From the NCBI GenBank assembly GCA_001414345.1, contig LLCB01000003.1, positions 434,001-498,000 on the forward strand: a DNA stretch of 64,000 bases. Direction: 5' to 3'. The notes beneath the pieces were generated by a model, which saw only the letters and a list, made by a program, of their open reading frames with translations, ran no database searches and was not told the DNA's origin. The translations under genes were made by a program, and so were the position numbers. Shown here piece by piece: positions 1-11,934 of this stretch (its first letter is position 1; each line of letters begins with the position of its first letter). Origin of the DNA: Hymenoscyphus infarciens. Taxonomy: Eukaryota; Ascomycota; Leotiomycetes; Helotiales; Helotiaceae.

Positions 1-1709
1 CTACTACTACTATAATTATTTAGCATAATCGTAGAGTGCTTTAGTCTCTTTCTAGACTATCTAATAGTTATCTAAAAGGCTTTTAGAGTTACTTTATTAA
101 TTCTAAAAAAGTTTTAATCTTATTAATTTATATATATTACTAATTTATATATAATACTAAATAATTAATAGCTAGTTTATTAAGACTTAAAATAAAGAAG
201 TTACGTCTAAAAAGACTGTTTAAGAGGTCTCGCTTAAGCTCTCGGCAGTGCCGAGCCGCTACTCCGATGCTATCCCGGGGCACGGCCCGGCCTCCGATAC
301 CTCCGGGTCGGTCACGTGCTATATTAATCAATTAATTAATTAATAATCTGATTAATGACTTTTGGTTAATCTGATTAATAATTAGGACCTTATTAATCTA
401 AGATTAGATTAATCATAGGTTATTAATCTAATCTAATCTAATCATTTCTCATACTAATTATAAATTACTAGAAGAACTCTTATCTACGATAAGCTTATAA
501 TAAAATCTCAAAGATTTATTTATTTAGAGTAGAAAATCTTTTATAAAATATTAAACCGAGCTAGTTCAGGTGAAAAGACTAGCGTATTAGAACGTTCCTT
601 GAACTAACTAGAGCGAAATCAAATTAGAAGAGAACCTTCTAAAATATAGCTCTAGACCTTCTCTATAATTGCGGTCTACTAAAAGTATATAAAGAGATAG
701 AGACTTCTTTTACTAGAATAGAAACCTCTTAGTTAAGAAATTAAAAAATTAGAATATAAAATTTATTATAGAGAAGTGTGTTGTTTTTGCTCTTATGATA
801 TAGAGGGTTTTGGCTTACTCGTTAAATGTTAGCTTACTCGTCAGATAGTAGCTTACGTGCAAAGTTTATAGCTTACTCGGATTTTTATAGCTTATCTAGG
901 AACAAGTTTCAACCACGTCGAGAGTGGGGTACTTGCATATACATAACTTACTCGCGAGCTCCTTAGCCCTAAGCTGCAAGAAAATTTGCGAGTAAGCCAC
1001 GAGTAACTCGGCAATATCCAGTGACCTTCGTATAAAAAATAGTCTACTTGGAATAGTAGTATTTCACTTGGAAGATAATAGCTAACTCGTCACAATGCTA
1101 GTAAGCTCCAAATTTCAAACAGCTGTTAAGGAGTAAGTATTCTCTAGCCTGGGTTTAGGCTAAATACTGACAAATTTCCATTTTATGTTGCTCAATGGTT
1201 CAAAGACCTGTGACTTGGATTTTCTCAACTATACCAAGTATAGGATAATGGGTGAATTTGCTACTACATGGCAAAGTGAATCTTCCAGGTTCTTTCATCA
1301 TGTATCTGAAGAATTCTCAATTATGTTGTTATCTGGATCCACGGAATTAATTTGAAAATTACTCGGTCTTACTATAAGGCTTGCATTTTGGTTTAAATAT
1401 TCCAACTTTTTCCCACAGGTTTATTAATTAAACAAGTTTGCGACGCATGACGACTTATATACGTCCCCCTTTAGTGAGCAAAGGTGAGATTTTACTATGT
1501 TAGGGAAAGTTCAGTACCATATTTTCTTCAGGATCGCACACTCACCCGAGTTGCTCGGCCACTAGCCTCGACAAATCAATATCCACCTCACCAGGAATAC
1601 TTTCAAACGTATGAGTCAAACATGAATCCCGAGCAGACTTTTTTCTGCACAACGTCTCATTTACCAACTAAAATCATCCAATCATCTACCAAACAAGTCA
1701 TTCATCAAT
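1..1709. other. AT-rich, repeat-derived gene-free region
   Basis: No coding region is supportable here. The first 1.1 kb is dominated by TA-rich words and short repeats (attaatc runs at about 320-440), as expected of RIP-mutated transposon remains. Two things stand out. A GC-rich patch at about 228-316 contains the hairpin ctcggc/gccgag. A short array of a tagcttactcg-like motif lies at about 812-900, with steps of roughly 19-20 bp, and scattered related words follow to about 1140. From about 1140 the composition becomes more balanced, and the stretch up to 1709 is the downstream flank of the P450 gene. Confidence 0.6.
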
Positions 1710-3688
1710 TCATTTCCTCTCCTCAAACAGCAACTCTAATTGTCCAGGCTGAGCAGTCAACTGATCCCTCAAATCCCTCAAAAAGGGAACTCCATCCTCA
1801 CCAGGCGCAAAACTGATCTTGAAATCCTTGATGAGAGTCGCAGTTACCAAACGCAATTGAGTCATTGCTAGGCCATTACCAGCACATGTCATTCGACCTA
1901 TGATTCATGTTAGTGCATAAGGTAATGGATAATGGAGGGGCAGAAACTTACCCATTCCAAAAGGGGCAAAGGCATGTCTTTTCTTAATCATTTCTGGTTT
2001 ACTGTACCAACGTTCTGGGATGAATTCTGTGCCGCGGACGAAAGCACTTTCAACTATACAGCGTGTATCATGTCAGCGAATATGGTCTGGATGCAATGTT
2101 AGGAGAAGAGACTTACGTTTCGAAATCACGCAAGCGGGCAGCAGAAGTTTGGTATTTCCAGGGACGAAGGTTTTACCAAACATCACTCCTTCTGGGGGCG
2201 TGAGTCGAGATATACCAGTAAGGAGGACAGGATGAAGTCTCATAGCCTCATTGATGGCGCCGTTGAGGTGAGGTAATGCTGTTACGGTAGCGATATCTAG
2301 GGTATCTATATCTTTTACTTCTTCGTAAATTTTCTCTGTATGCTCCGGGTATTTGGCGAGACAGTAGAATATGAAAACAAATGATGGGGCGGTGGTATCG
2401 CTGTGGGGGGAAATTAACTGTTATGTATATAGAGCATTGGGATTCAACTTACCTCCCAGCAACAATGACAGTGGTTGAGTCGCCTTTGAGCCATTTGTCT
2501 CTAGCGATGGCATGTTCCTTTCCTTGCTTGTCCGCCTCTTCCAGGAAAAACGAAGCGACATCTATCTCTCCCTCGCGGGTCTATGTATGAAATTAGTACA
2601 CTCTCAAGAGCCAGAAATCCGTTAAACATACCAAAGCCCGCTTATCCATCTGTTTATGACAAAAAGCCTCCATGGAAAGCCAATCTCTAGCTCTAGGCGC
2701 CCAAGGAAACAACTCAAAACCAATTCGAATAATCCACATGACTGAAGAAAACATGCCCAACAGAGAAAGTGCTCTTCGGAACATTCCAATACAGAAATGC
2801 CACTTCTTTTCTCTCATCATGCCGAAATCCTCGCCGAATGCGAATTCTCCCATTGCGTCAAAGGTAAACCAGTACAGGACATCGTTTATCACGACTCCTT
2901 TACGCGCGGTAGCTGATTCGCGAATTTGGGTTCTTAGAACCTCTATTTGGCGATTGATTCGGGGTTGATATAGCATAATGGCTATACAAAGGAATCGATT
3001 TAGCCTACACAAGATGGTATGGAAATTATGAGATGTTTTGGGAACTTACATTTCATACTGAGAGCTTTTGTCCATACGTGACGCCTAGCATGGTGGATTT
3101 TCTGGTCTCGGGTAAACACAATCGAGAAATTTGGTAACATCATGTCGAAAAAGTCTGATTTGGTACATTTTGTTCCAAGACCAAGGGCAATATCAAAGCC
3201 ATCTGGATGGTAAACAGCTAACTCACTCGGACCTGAAATCATTAGAATAAAAGCTTAGAGTGTCTCAGGAAAAACCAAAATCTCAACTTACCTATTCTTA
3301 CAAAGTCGCCTGGATATTCATCATGCAATCGCTCGACAACCAAATGGTTGCGAGAGTCTCGGCATTGCCAAACATGCCAGAGTTTGCTCAGACTGGCAAG
3401 TCTTGGACCAGGAAACTTGGATAGTCGATGGTACGGCGAAAGTCGATATAACGAGATGCTTGAAAACAGACCACAAACGTAGCCCCCAAGAATCGCACAC
3501 GAATTCGAAACAGCAATTGAAGAAAAGCCAGAAATCCGAAAATTGAGACCAAGTGTCACCAAAGATAGAATGATATGCGCGAAAAAGAGCTTGGGCGCCT
3601 GCATATGCCACTCACCGCGGATGAAAAGACCCAGGTGAGCGGCGATGCCTACTAAGCTTGCAGTCGCAAAGTTTGATTGGAAGAACAT
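1710..3688 (-). CDS. Cytochrome P450 monooxygenase (seven exons)
   Basis: Heme-thiolate monooxygenase, probably ER-anchored. I read seven exons on the minus strand: 3688-3292, 3232-3050, 2981-2632, 2580-2453, 2400-2117, 2053-1952 and 1897-1710. Together they give 543 residues with no stop. The N-terminus has several hydrophobic segments, then a proline-rich hinge (KFPGPRLASLSKLWH). The I-helix reads VIVAGSDTTA (about 348-357), the ExxR of the K-helix is E404-A-M-R407, the PERW region is present, and the heme loop is FAPFGMGRMTCAGNGLA with Cys about 486. Length is typical of fungal P450s. The N-terminal layout and the C-terminal RDQLTAQPG/LFEER text resemble the fungal tryprostatin-hydroxylase / benzoate-hydroxylase-like group; the substrate cannot be inferred. 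The intron joining exons 2 and 3 must use an acceptor at 2982, because the nearer AG at 3005 would give a stop. No other biosynthetic genes adjoin it. Confidence 0.9.
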
Positions 3689-5058
3689 GGCTTCTGTGAA
3701 GAACTCAAGCTCACAGCGTGGAGGAAGTTCCAGACTATGAGGTTTTGAGGTTCTGGGCTGATGGGGATGAAGGAATTTCCAGCTTCAGGGGGATGATAGA
3801 TACCCTGGCCTAGTGTTTTATAGCGTGGTTTAGAAATTCCACCATGAAGGAACTGACTTGTTTAAAAACCCGATTGCAAAAAACAACAACGAATCACGGA
3901 CATGGTCGATCTTGACAAAGCTTTGGGGAAAACTCCACACTTGTATCGATTTCCCACGGAAACTTTAGGATTCCGGGGCGAGCAGCTACCAACATGAGAT
4001 CTCGTTGGCCAATGGCCGGCCATTTGGCCCGTACCAAACAACTTAAAGTGGATTTGATAAGATCGACAGCCAGTCTGAAAAGTTGTAAAGGGAAAGGGAC
4101 TTGATCATCTCATAAAACGCGCGATAAGAAGGAATCACAAACAGACAACATGCATGAGGCGACTCAATCGAGTCAGGATTGCAAGGGAAAGGGCGAGGAA
4201 AACAGGTGATTCGAAGAGACTGTGACAGGTGTTCGCTAAGTAGCGATTCATATCCAGTCTAGGAGTGTACAGTAATAATCTGCTGCCAACGTTTGGCTAA
4301 TTTTGGCAAGGCGAAACTTAGAAATCCCACAACGTTGGTTTGTTGGAGAAGTTTCCGCCTATGGCGTGGTCGTGTCGTGGCAGCAGTGGAGAAGAAGCAT
4401 GTGTGCATAATTCGGGCACAGTCTAAACCCGCCAACGGGGAACATCAGACGATTTTTAAAAGTGGGAGTGCAAAACGGTGAAAATAGTGTAGGAGGTTGG
4501 GAAAAACCACGTGGTTGCATTAACCCCACCTGCACCTCGCACAAGTGAGTTGTCCAGTTTACAAATTACCGCGGCTCTCGCGCTTTTTTAACTTGATCCA
4601 GAAGATGTGAAGCTTTTTAATTCTTCGCTTTGTTTGCTTTATTGCATGTTAAGGCCTGTAATCAAGTGGTTTTCTTGCTTTCAATTCTTGAGAAAGGACA
4701 ATGAGTTTTAGTCCTGTTGAGTGTTTTCTCGTCTGTGTTGAGAGAGCTGCAGCGTAAAGTGCCTCTGGTGGCTTGCATTGCAGTGGCACCTTCCATATAT
4801 GGCATGGCACCTTATTTAGCCTATCAGAGAAGCTTCATCCTGATACCCCACGTTTCTTTCTTTCTCGAAGAGTTTGTGTCTTCGTCCTTAGTACGGAGGT
4901 ATTTTTTTCTGTCTTCAACTTCTTTTAGAATTAGAAATTCATTGATCGCATAACTTTTCTATCCCCCAAACCAAACCAATTCCCTTTCGTAATCCTCCGT
5001 AGGATGTCATCAGAATCTGTGTTAGTTGGACCCGAGTATACTCTATATACAAACACGC
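3689..5058. other. Intergenic, P450 upstream region
   Basis: No gene recognised. Contains the promoter side of the P450 gene and unremarkable mixed-composition sequence; open frames here (for example about 4293-4481 and 4717-4953) have no recognisable protein content. Confidence 0.5.
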
Positions 5059-5061
5059 TAA

Positions 5062-5440
5062 GGGCCTGTTTGACTGGCCCTGGGATAGTAGTCAATAGTC
5101 TATTAAATATGCCGGGACCTTTCTAAAGTAGCTCGGCATATTTATTTAATTATTATCTAATTATTTGAATGATATAAGCAGTAATCGTTTAGCTCGTTTG
5201 GTGTATATTTTAGAGGGTACTGAAATGGCGGTCCAAGGGGTAGTACCAAAATATATACGCGGATATATTCTAATTATCGTCCTTTGAACGATATTTAGAT
5301 GATTGCCTTGTTTTGGCGGTGTCTGACACTTTTTAGAGATGCGGGCCAAACTCTTTAAAAGTATTAAATATATTATTTGACACTTTTTTCGTGGTGCATA
5401 TCCTACTTTTTCAACAACAATATGAGAGCCAAACAGGCCC
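5062..5440. mobile_element. MITE, Tourist/PIF-Harbinger-like (copy 1)
   Basis: A 379-bp element bounded by inverted ends: GGGCCTGTTTGACT on the left and, read from the other strand, GGGCCTGTTTGGCT on the right. It is flanked by the 3-bp direct repeat TAA (5059-5061 and 5441-5443). The end sequence GGGCCTGTTTGG with a TAA target duplication is the pattern of Tourist-type MITEs mobilised by PIF/Harbinger transposases. The interior is AT-rich and has no credible coding content, so it is non-autonomous. A second copy lies at 51019-51426. Confidence 0.8.
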
Positions 5441-5443
5441 TAA

Positions 5444-5852
5444 TGGATAGCCCTAAACTCCATTCCCTCTTCTTGAATTCCAGTTCGCACGAGTTCAAAT
5501 CGATACTTTACCTACCCAGCCTTCGTCTGCATACTTTACGACATCCCGTGGGGGGAAAACATTTCGTCTACTCATTCGTCGCATCTCTGCTTTCTTTTCT
5601 CCACTCACTCAGTCATAGAAATATCCTCCAATATCCAAAAAGAAAAGAAAAGAAAAGAAAAGAAGAGCAAGGATCAAAATTCCATTAAGATTAGATCCTA
5701 TGTATGTCCCAGTGTCCTCCTCCCCTCCCCACCCATCCCCACCCAAAAAAAAACCCCAAACAAAAGAAAAAAGAAACCCAAACCCAGATTCCCCATCTCC
5801 CCATCCCAACAACCCTCTCCCCATCTACTAACATCCCTCCTTCAATCCCACC
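5444..5852. other. Low-complexity intergenic sequence
   Basis: Pyrimidine- and purine-rich low-complexity DNA: an aaaag repeat at about 5637-5662, then a C/A-rich tract at about 5710-5830. It is probably the 3' flank of the small ORF on the minus strand. No gene is seen. Confidence 0.5.
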
Positions 5853-6161
5853 CTACAACTTCGAACTGCCCCTCGTCCCCCTTCTACCCCCCACCACCTC
5901 CTCCTCCCGAGCCTCTCCAATCTTCTCCCCCTTCTCCGCCCTCTTCTCAGCCGCCAAGAGATTCTCCAAGGCAAGTTCCTCCCTGGCCATTGCAAGCTTC
6001 TGCGCGTTTTCCCGTTGCGCCCAGACCAGTGTTCGGTAATCAGTGGGGTATTTGGCGAGTTCTTGCCATATCCCGGTTAACACGTGGGGTTCTCCTTTGG
6101 CACATTGTTGTTGTTGGGGTTGTGTTTGTGTTTGAGGAGTGGGTTTGGGTTGGGAGGGCAT
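5853..6161 (-). CDS. Small hypothetical protein, Q-rich head and charged helix
   Basis: A 102-residue open frame from an ATG at 6161. Residues 1-20 are low-complexity (P, Q, T). A segment with balanced composition follows (LTGIWQELAKYPTDYRTLVW), then a highly charged, probably helical Ala/Glu/Lys/Arg stretch to about residue 85. The middle segment looks like constrained protein sequence, unlike the surrounding low-complexity DNA, which is the main reason for calling it. I do not recognise the family. The start is uncertain because an upstream exon could exist, and the opposite strand is also open here, so a chance frame cannot be excluded. Confidence 0.45.
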   Translation of the reverse strand: MPSQPKPTPQTQTQPQQQQCAKGEPHVLTGIWQELAKYPTDYRTLVWAQRENAQKLAMAREELALENLLAAEKRAEKGEKIGEAREEEVVGGRRGTRGSSKL

Positions 6162-7259
6162 GTTGGGTTTGTGTGTTGTTTTGGTTGTTTGGTTATTTAG
6201 TTTTGGTACGGAAAAAGGTTGAGTGGTTGGATGTGGTTGTTGGATGTGTTTGTGGATGTGGATGTGTGGTTATGAATTAAGAGCTTCCAAATGAGCAGGT
6301 CTTGCGATCTTTCTTATATCTTGGATTCTGACATGAAAAAGGGCCATAGTTCGTCGCTGGTGACTAGTTAGTTCCATTCTTATGGGAGTGTTGTCATAAA
6401 GATTGAATCCGACCGACTCCTCACTAAATGGTTGGTCCCTAAATAGCACCACGCGAACTACTTCTATTCTCAACGACGTCGTTTCCTATTATGTCAAGTA
6501 TCCAAGAAGTCTCCCTCTCTCTTATTCCAAGTCGACAACCCCACAGTGATATCATGCCACCTCATTCTAGGGGTTAATTGCGAGCAGCTCCATCTCCCCT
6601 CCATCACTCAACTCTTCTACGACCTCAAAATTCAACTTACATCACAAAAGAGTTTAAGAATCCAAAAATCAGTAAGAAATGAGGTGTTTCATTGCATCCC
6701 CATTCAACAGCACAAAATATAATCACATCTGTTTCCCCCTATTTGATAAGCCCAATCCATCCCTAATTTCCTTCTCTCCTCTCTCACCTCTCGTCTCTCT
6801 TGCCTTCCACCTCGCACTTCATCCACCCCAAGAATTTAATTACACATCTCGTCTCCCCAATCTCAACTATAAACACTCACATCCTCTCATCAGAGAGAAC
6901 GTAAAAAGAACGAATCGTGCCGCCCTCCCAAAAGAATCGCGACCCAAAAATCAACAGCGAAAAAAGGTTAACAAAGCCGCCATGATGTCAATCGTACACC
7001 CATGAAAACCACTAGTAGCGAAGCTTCATTCGTTTCCCCAATGATTCATCTCCCAAGATCAGAAATCTCATGCCATGCCATGTCCATTACGTAAATTTGG
7101 TACTTGTCGTACAAAAGCTAAAATCCCCAAAGGCGTGGGTTGCAAATCCGCTATGCAATAATAAAATGTATAAAAAATAGAATTAATACTCCTCATCGTT
7201 GGGTGGTGGGTATAAGTAATCTTTGAGTCGTGAAACTAGAACCATCTTTCCTTTCTCGT
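6162..7259. other. Intergenic region downstream of the Spa2 homologue
   Basis: No recognisable gene. G/T-rich up to about 6280, then C/T-rich low-complexity sequence (about 6590-6880). The final few hundred bases are likely the 3' untranslated region of the minus-strand polarity gene that ends at 7260. Confidence 0.5.
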
Positions 7260-10200
7260 TCATGAAAAGTCATCATCCCCCCCTCGTTGTTGATCCCCAT
7301 CAATAACATCAACCCTAAGCACCAACTCCTTCGTCTCCCTTGCAATCTCAAAAGCAAGCGGCGGCAAGGATTGATTCCACGTCCTCCACGCACGATCGCC
7401 CTCATCATCATCTCGATCATCATCAGCAATCTGTTGGCCCGTTGCGGCTGCTTGGAGAAGACGTTGTCTGCAATTCGAGAGGTTCCTCAAAATTGGTTCG
7501 CCCTGAACTCTGAGAATGCTGTTGCCAGTGGAGGACATAGCCGTTTCGGTAGCGGAGACGACGGAGCCCACGTTCTCGGCGATCGAGTTGATTTGACTGG
7601 AGATGGCCTTGATACCGGCGTCTGATCGGATGGAGGTTACGAGGGATTGGATGTTAGCAACCAGTGCTGCGGTCTGGTCCTCAAGATAGATCTAGTACAG
7701 TTAGTTTTGAGCCATGATCTTGAAGAGTTTACGGAATTCTTACCTTGAGATCTTCGACATCAGTATCCTGGGTTCTGATGCCGAAACCGACTCCCATAGG
7801 TGCCGGTGGAGGATTGCCATTTCCATTCACAAATCCATTAGTAAGAGGGCCACCTCTCGAGCTTCGAGCTCCGGTCATGGTGGATTCGCGAGGTGAGTTA
7901 AGAGGGCTATACATGGAAGAGTCTGCGCTCATTCGCCCATTTCGTAGGCCCTGGAAAGGAGGTGGGTTGTTTGAAGATTGTTCAGTACTCGTCCGTGTGT
8001 TTCGGAGACCTTGTAGAGGCGGAGGTTGGTTTTCTGATCTTGGATCACGCACTGGGAAGAAGCCTGTGTTGTCGACTGGCTCTAGGTTTCCATCGTCATC
8101 ATCCTCGAGTTCCCCAGCCGGTGTAGGTCGGACTTTGACGGTTCGAACAAGCTCAACGACAGCTGCTGTAAGATGTGAAGCGGCCGCATCCAATAACGAG
8201 ACAGGTGAAAGCCCATTTGCTGATGCGAAGTTTTTAGATGCTGTAATAAGATTGTTGGCGGTGGCCGATACTCTTGACTTGAGCTTGGATTGAAGCTGGG
8301 CCATTTCGCCAGTGCTAGGTGGTGCTTGATCGATGTCCTGAGTGATACTTCGTACATTAACAACAACCCTCTTCATAAATTCTATGACCCTTGATGGATC
8401 ATCTGTACGTGAAATTCGTAATAGCTCGTCGATAGAAATTTGGAATTTAGTAACATGGACATCCTTCACTAGGCCATTAGGCTCTGAGAATGGACTGTCC
8501 TTCGTGAGCGCCGCAGCATTTGGTTGGATAGTGAGACCAATCGAGGAAGCACGTAGGCTGCGTAGCTGCGTCTTCGTCCTGGCATACCGATTTCTCCAGT
8601 CCTTGACCTCCTCCTCCAATTTGTTGATGGTATCCGAGAGTTGTTCTTCTCGTTCGTATGAAGATCCACTTCGTTCTGAAAGCATTCGCATTTCCCGGAG
8701 GAACTCCTGTGCTTCTATGCGCACCTCTTCGGTTACACGTTGTTGCTCTTGGAGTTCCGCTTTTAGCTCCTGGTTTTCGATTTCCAAGTCTGAATTGTTG
8801 CCACCAAACCCTCGTGCTCCTCCAGCTGCTCTTAGCTCTTCTAGTTCCTCCCTTAAACTCCGTTCTGTGCTCTCCTGGTCTGCACGCACACGATCTATTT
8901 CCGACTGCAGAGAATCATTGAGTTTCTGGGCAGTTGCAACCCTGGTTTCCAAAGACATCCTCAAATCGGCTAATTCCTTGTCCTTCAAAGCTATTGTCGT
9001 TTCCCGGGATCGTTCGCCATTAAGTGCTGTAGTCAGCTCGTCGTCCTTTTGTTTGATATTATCCTCCATGGCGTCCAGCTTCTCTCGTAACTCTCGAACT
9101 TGGGATTGGTAGTCGTCGATAAGTTTCTTGTCAGTCTAGGGAGAGTGTTAGTTTCTGGTCATGATCATTGTAGACTTATAGCATACCTCGGACCCCCCAG
9201 AGTTTTTTTTGCTGTCTCTACTCCGAGCCGCACTTTCCAATCCAAAGGCATCCCCATCATCGTCCTCATTATCCTCTCCTCCCGTCTCGTCGTCCTCCAC
9301 CATTGTGCTTTTATTCGGAACCAGGGTATTACTTTGGAAGGTCTTTGGTGTTGGCCTGCCATAATCATTTGGAGGAATTCCTGGTGATGGAGGTATCCCA
9401 AGATTTCCCCCATTCATTGGGGGCCGCGGCCCATTTCGAGACTCGCTCCTCATTGAATATGCTACAGAACTAGCATCTGAAGGTCTGCGCATCCGAGGAA
9501 CGCCATTTACTGGTGTGCCATTCCCATTCCTGCTTGGTGGCCCGCGCATCGAGGAGGCGGGGCTTCCTATCCGACTTATATCACCAGCCGCAAACCGCGG
9601 AAATCTTCTCTCCAACTCATAAAATACATCTGTCGCAAGGTCTCGAAATCGTGGAGGTGGTAACGTCGAAAGCTTCTGTCTAGCTTGGTTCCGTTTGGGG
9701 TGGAAGGTATCCTTGGGCAGCAGGTATGGTGGCGGGCCGCCTTCTGGAGGTGGCCCACCATTTGGATTCCTTCTTCCACCTTGTTGTCTTCGCAGCAGTT
9801 CGTCAAACACATCCGTACTCAGTTCCTGAAACTGCACCGATGACAACCGCAGCAGCTTGTCCCGCGCTCTGTTCGGCCTTGGGTTCCCCTTTTCATCTCG
9901 CAATGAAGCCGCCAGATATCTCTTGAGAGCGACATAGTGTTCCGACAGCGCTGCCTCGAATTGCGAATCTTTGATACTCCTGCCACTGTCGCTCTGTGCA
10001 TACAGTCCGGTTCCTACACTCGATCGCGCAACTGAACTGGGCGGAGAGGGCCCTCCCGGACTTCCATTTCCATTCGAAGAGCCCCTTGGTGGAAAGGATC
10101 CTCCGTTCATTGTCCCGTTGGAACCGCTCGATATGGGTGGTGAAGCAAGTTGTCCCCGATTGTTGTTCGCGGCGGGAGAGTATGGACGGTATTGGGATTC

Positions 10201-10290
10201 GCTATTTTCTGTGCCTGCGTACTTGCTGATACCGGACCATTCGCTTCCTCCTACAGAGACAGGGGACAGTGGTCCATTACGTCCATTCAT
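7260..10290 (-). CDS. SPA2: Cell-polarity scaffold protein Spa2/SpaA homologue
   Basis: Polarisome scaffold that in yeast and hyphae sits at growing tips and links formin and MAPK signalling (family knowledge). Three exons: 10290-9187, 9135-7744 and 7691-7260, giving 975 residues. After a Ser/Pro/Gly-rich head there are two Spa2-homology (GIT/SHD) repeats. The first is at about 111-165 (FEAALSEHYVALKRYL to FDELLRRQQ) and the second at about 195-235 (FHPKRNQARQKL to FYELERRF). Exon 2 encodes a long coiled coil (about 375-560), then a helical domain (about 590-690) and a disordered Pro/Asn-rich linker. Exon 3 is a conserved helical C-terminal domain ending in an acidic tail. I prefer the ATG at 10290 (MNGRNGPLSPVSVGG) to an in-frame ATG at 10344, because the intervening 18 residues look like leader. 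Introns are 51 and 52 bp. Confidence 0.93.
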
Positions 10291-11934
10291 TGTGGTTGCC
10301 TTTGTAAGAAACGATCGGCGAATGAGAGGTTTTGGCGAGCGCAAACCCCGGATTATGGATCGCGAGCGGAGCCTCAGTACATCTGCTGTTATTCGAGAAT
10401 AAATCGGAAGATGCTTCTTTTTCCCGGTCGTGTATGGGATGGGAGCAAGTCGAGATGGACTGAAACGGGTCGGGGTGCAGGGTTGTCAAAGCGAAAGGGG
10501 CGGCGTTCAACGGGTTCGGGTGAAGGAGATTTCGGGAGAGAAAACGGTGGTGTTGAGTCGTTATTATTTCTGGTCGGGGCACTGGTAGCAATTGGCTGTG
10601 TGTGAAGGTGGAAGGCTATTGTGGTCTGGTGGTTGGTATTATGGGGGTAAAGACCGGAACTGCGAGTTGGACACACGCTGGGTAGTTAAGGAGTGACTGG
10701 GTTGGGTGTAGGGAGAGGGGAGCGAGTTAAGGTATATGGGGTGAGTGAGAGTGAGAGTGAGAGTGGAAAAGGAGGCTCGCAGTCATCCAGCGCTGGTCGA
10801 GATTGGGTGAGGTTGAGGGAGTAGGTAGTGAGAGAGTGATTTTTGCAGGCCCGACCCCTTTGGCTAAAGTGCCCAGGCTCTTGCTGCAAGAACAAGTGGA
10901 GTCGAGAGAGCACGAGTAGCCGTTGCGTTGCTTCCAGGCTCTCTAAGAACGTGATAGCGGCGCGTAAATTAGGACCAACGGCATCTCGATAAGATTATGA
11001 TTAAAGTTTCATGGGGAGAAAGACGGAAGGCGTTGGGCACCGCAAGAAGCTGGCTGATCAGATCTTTTGAATCTCCAAATCGGATAATGGGAGGAAGCAC
11101 TGTGGTTCCGTATTATGTCGAGATATTTTAAGAAACTCCCGTCTCACGACAAATCCGAATCACAACATACTTACATGTAGGCATCCTAACTCCAGCTCGC
11201 AGAATGGGCCAATATCTTCAATCAAATTCGCAGTGCAGTTCGTCCTAGCGACATGCGACTAGACTCTTCCCAGTGCCCCTGAACCAAGTGGATGAGCTTA
11301 ACTGTAACCGATCCATCTCATTTCCAATTGGCTACTCCAATAGCAAGCATTAACATCATCTCAACTTCCCGTTGGGCAAAATCCCATGCGAGACTTGACA
11401 GTTTGACAAAAGATCGGGTCTAACATGGAAACTGGTTGTTGGGCTCAAATCCAAACATCTAATGTTGGTGGTTGAGGGTTGTTGCTTGTTGCTTGTCGCT
11501 TGTTAGAAGGGAAGGGCCTCGACTATATCCGAATCGGGTCTTCATGCTTTGCCTCCCCTGAAGCTTCAATTTCCCGGGGTACACCTTCATCTCGACCGCG
11601 TGGCCCAAATCTTCACGCAGCACAGCCCTATGTCATAATTTCATACGAAGTAAATGGGATCCACGTGTAGGAGACTCTCATCCGTGCTTTTGTTCACTGG
11701 GAACTCCCTTGGTGTGAAGATGCACAAGGTATGATGCACTTCATAGGATGTTCGTGATGAACCTCATTACCTCCCTATTGGGTAATTCCGGGTTCAAACC
11801 AGAACACCAAATTCATATTCTTCTCCACGCGGCAATCATGTCAATATCATGATAGAAAACAAAGCCAGAGACGCCTATGATGGGTATACCGATCCTCAAC
11901 GCCATTCATCATATCGAGTGGGATTCTTAATTCT
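10291..11934. other. Spa2 promoter / SSU72 downstream region
   Basis: No gene recognised. Directly upstream of SPA2 there is purine/pyrimidine-biased low-complexity DNA (for example a gagtgagagt run at about 10740-10765), as in fungal promoters and leaders. From about 11000 to 11934 I see only unremarkable sequence; the last part is the probable SSU72 3' untranslated region. Confidence 0.5.

Noticed and set aside
1..440. Possible telomere or subtelomere at the left edge
   Set aside because: The attaatc repeats are not TTAGGG-type and fit RIP-decayed repeat DNA; position on the chromosome cannot be judged.
4293..4953. Open frames upstream of the P450 gene
   Set aside because: No family-like content, and overlapping frames on both strands are equally open.
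8342..9112. 256-codon plus-strand frame across the SPA2 gene
   Set aside because: Antisense shadow of the coiled-coil exon; Ser/Arg-rich composition follows from complementing Glu/Lys/Leu codons.
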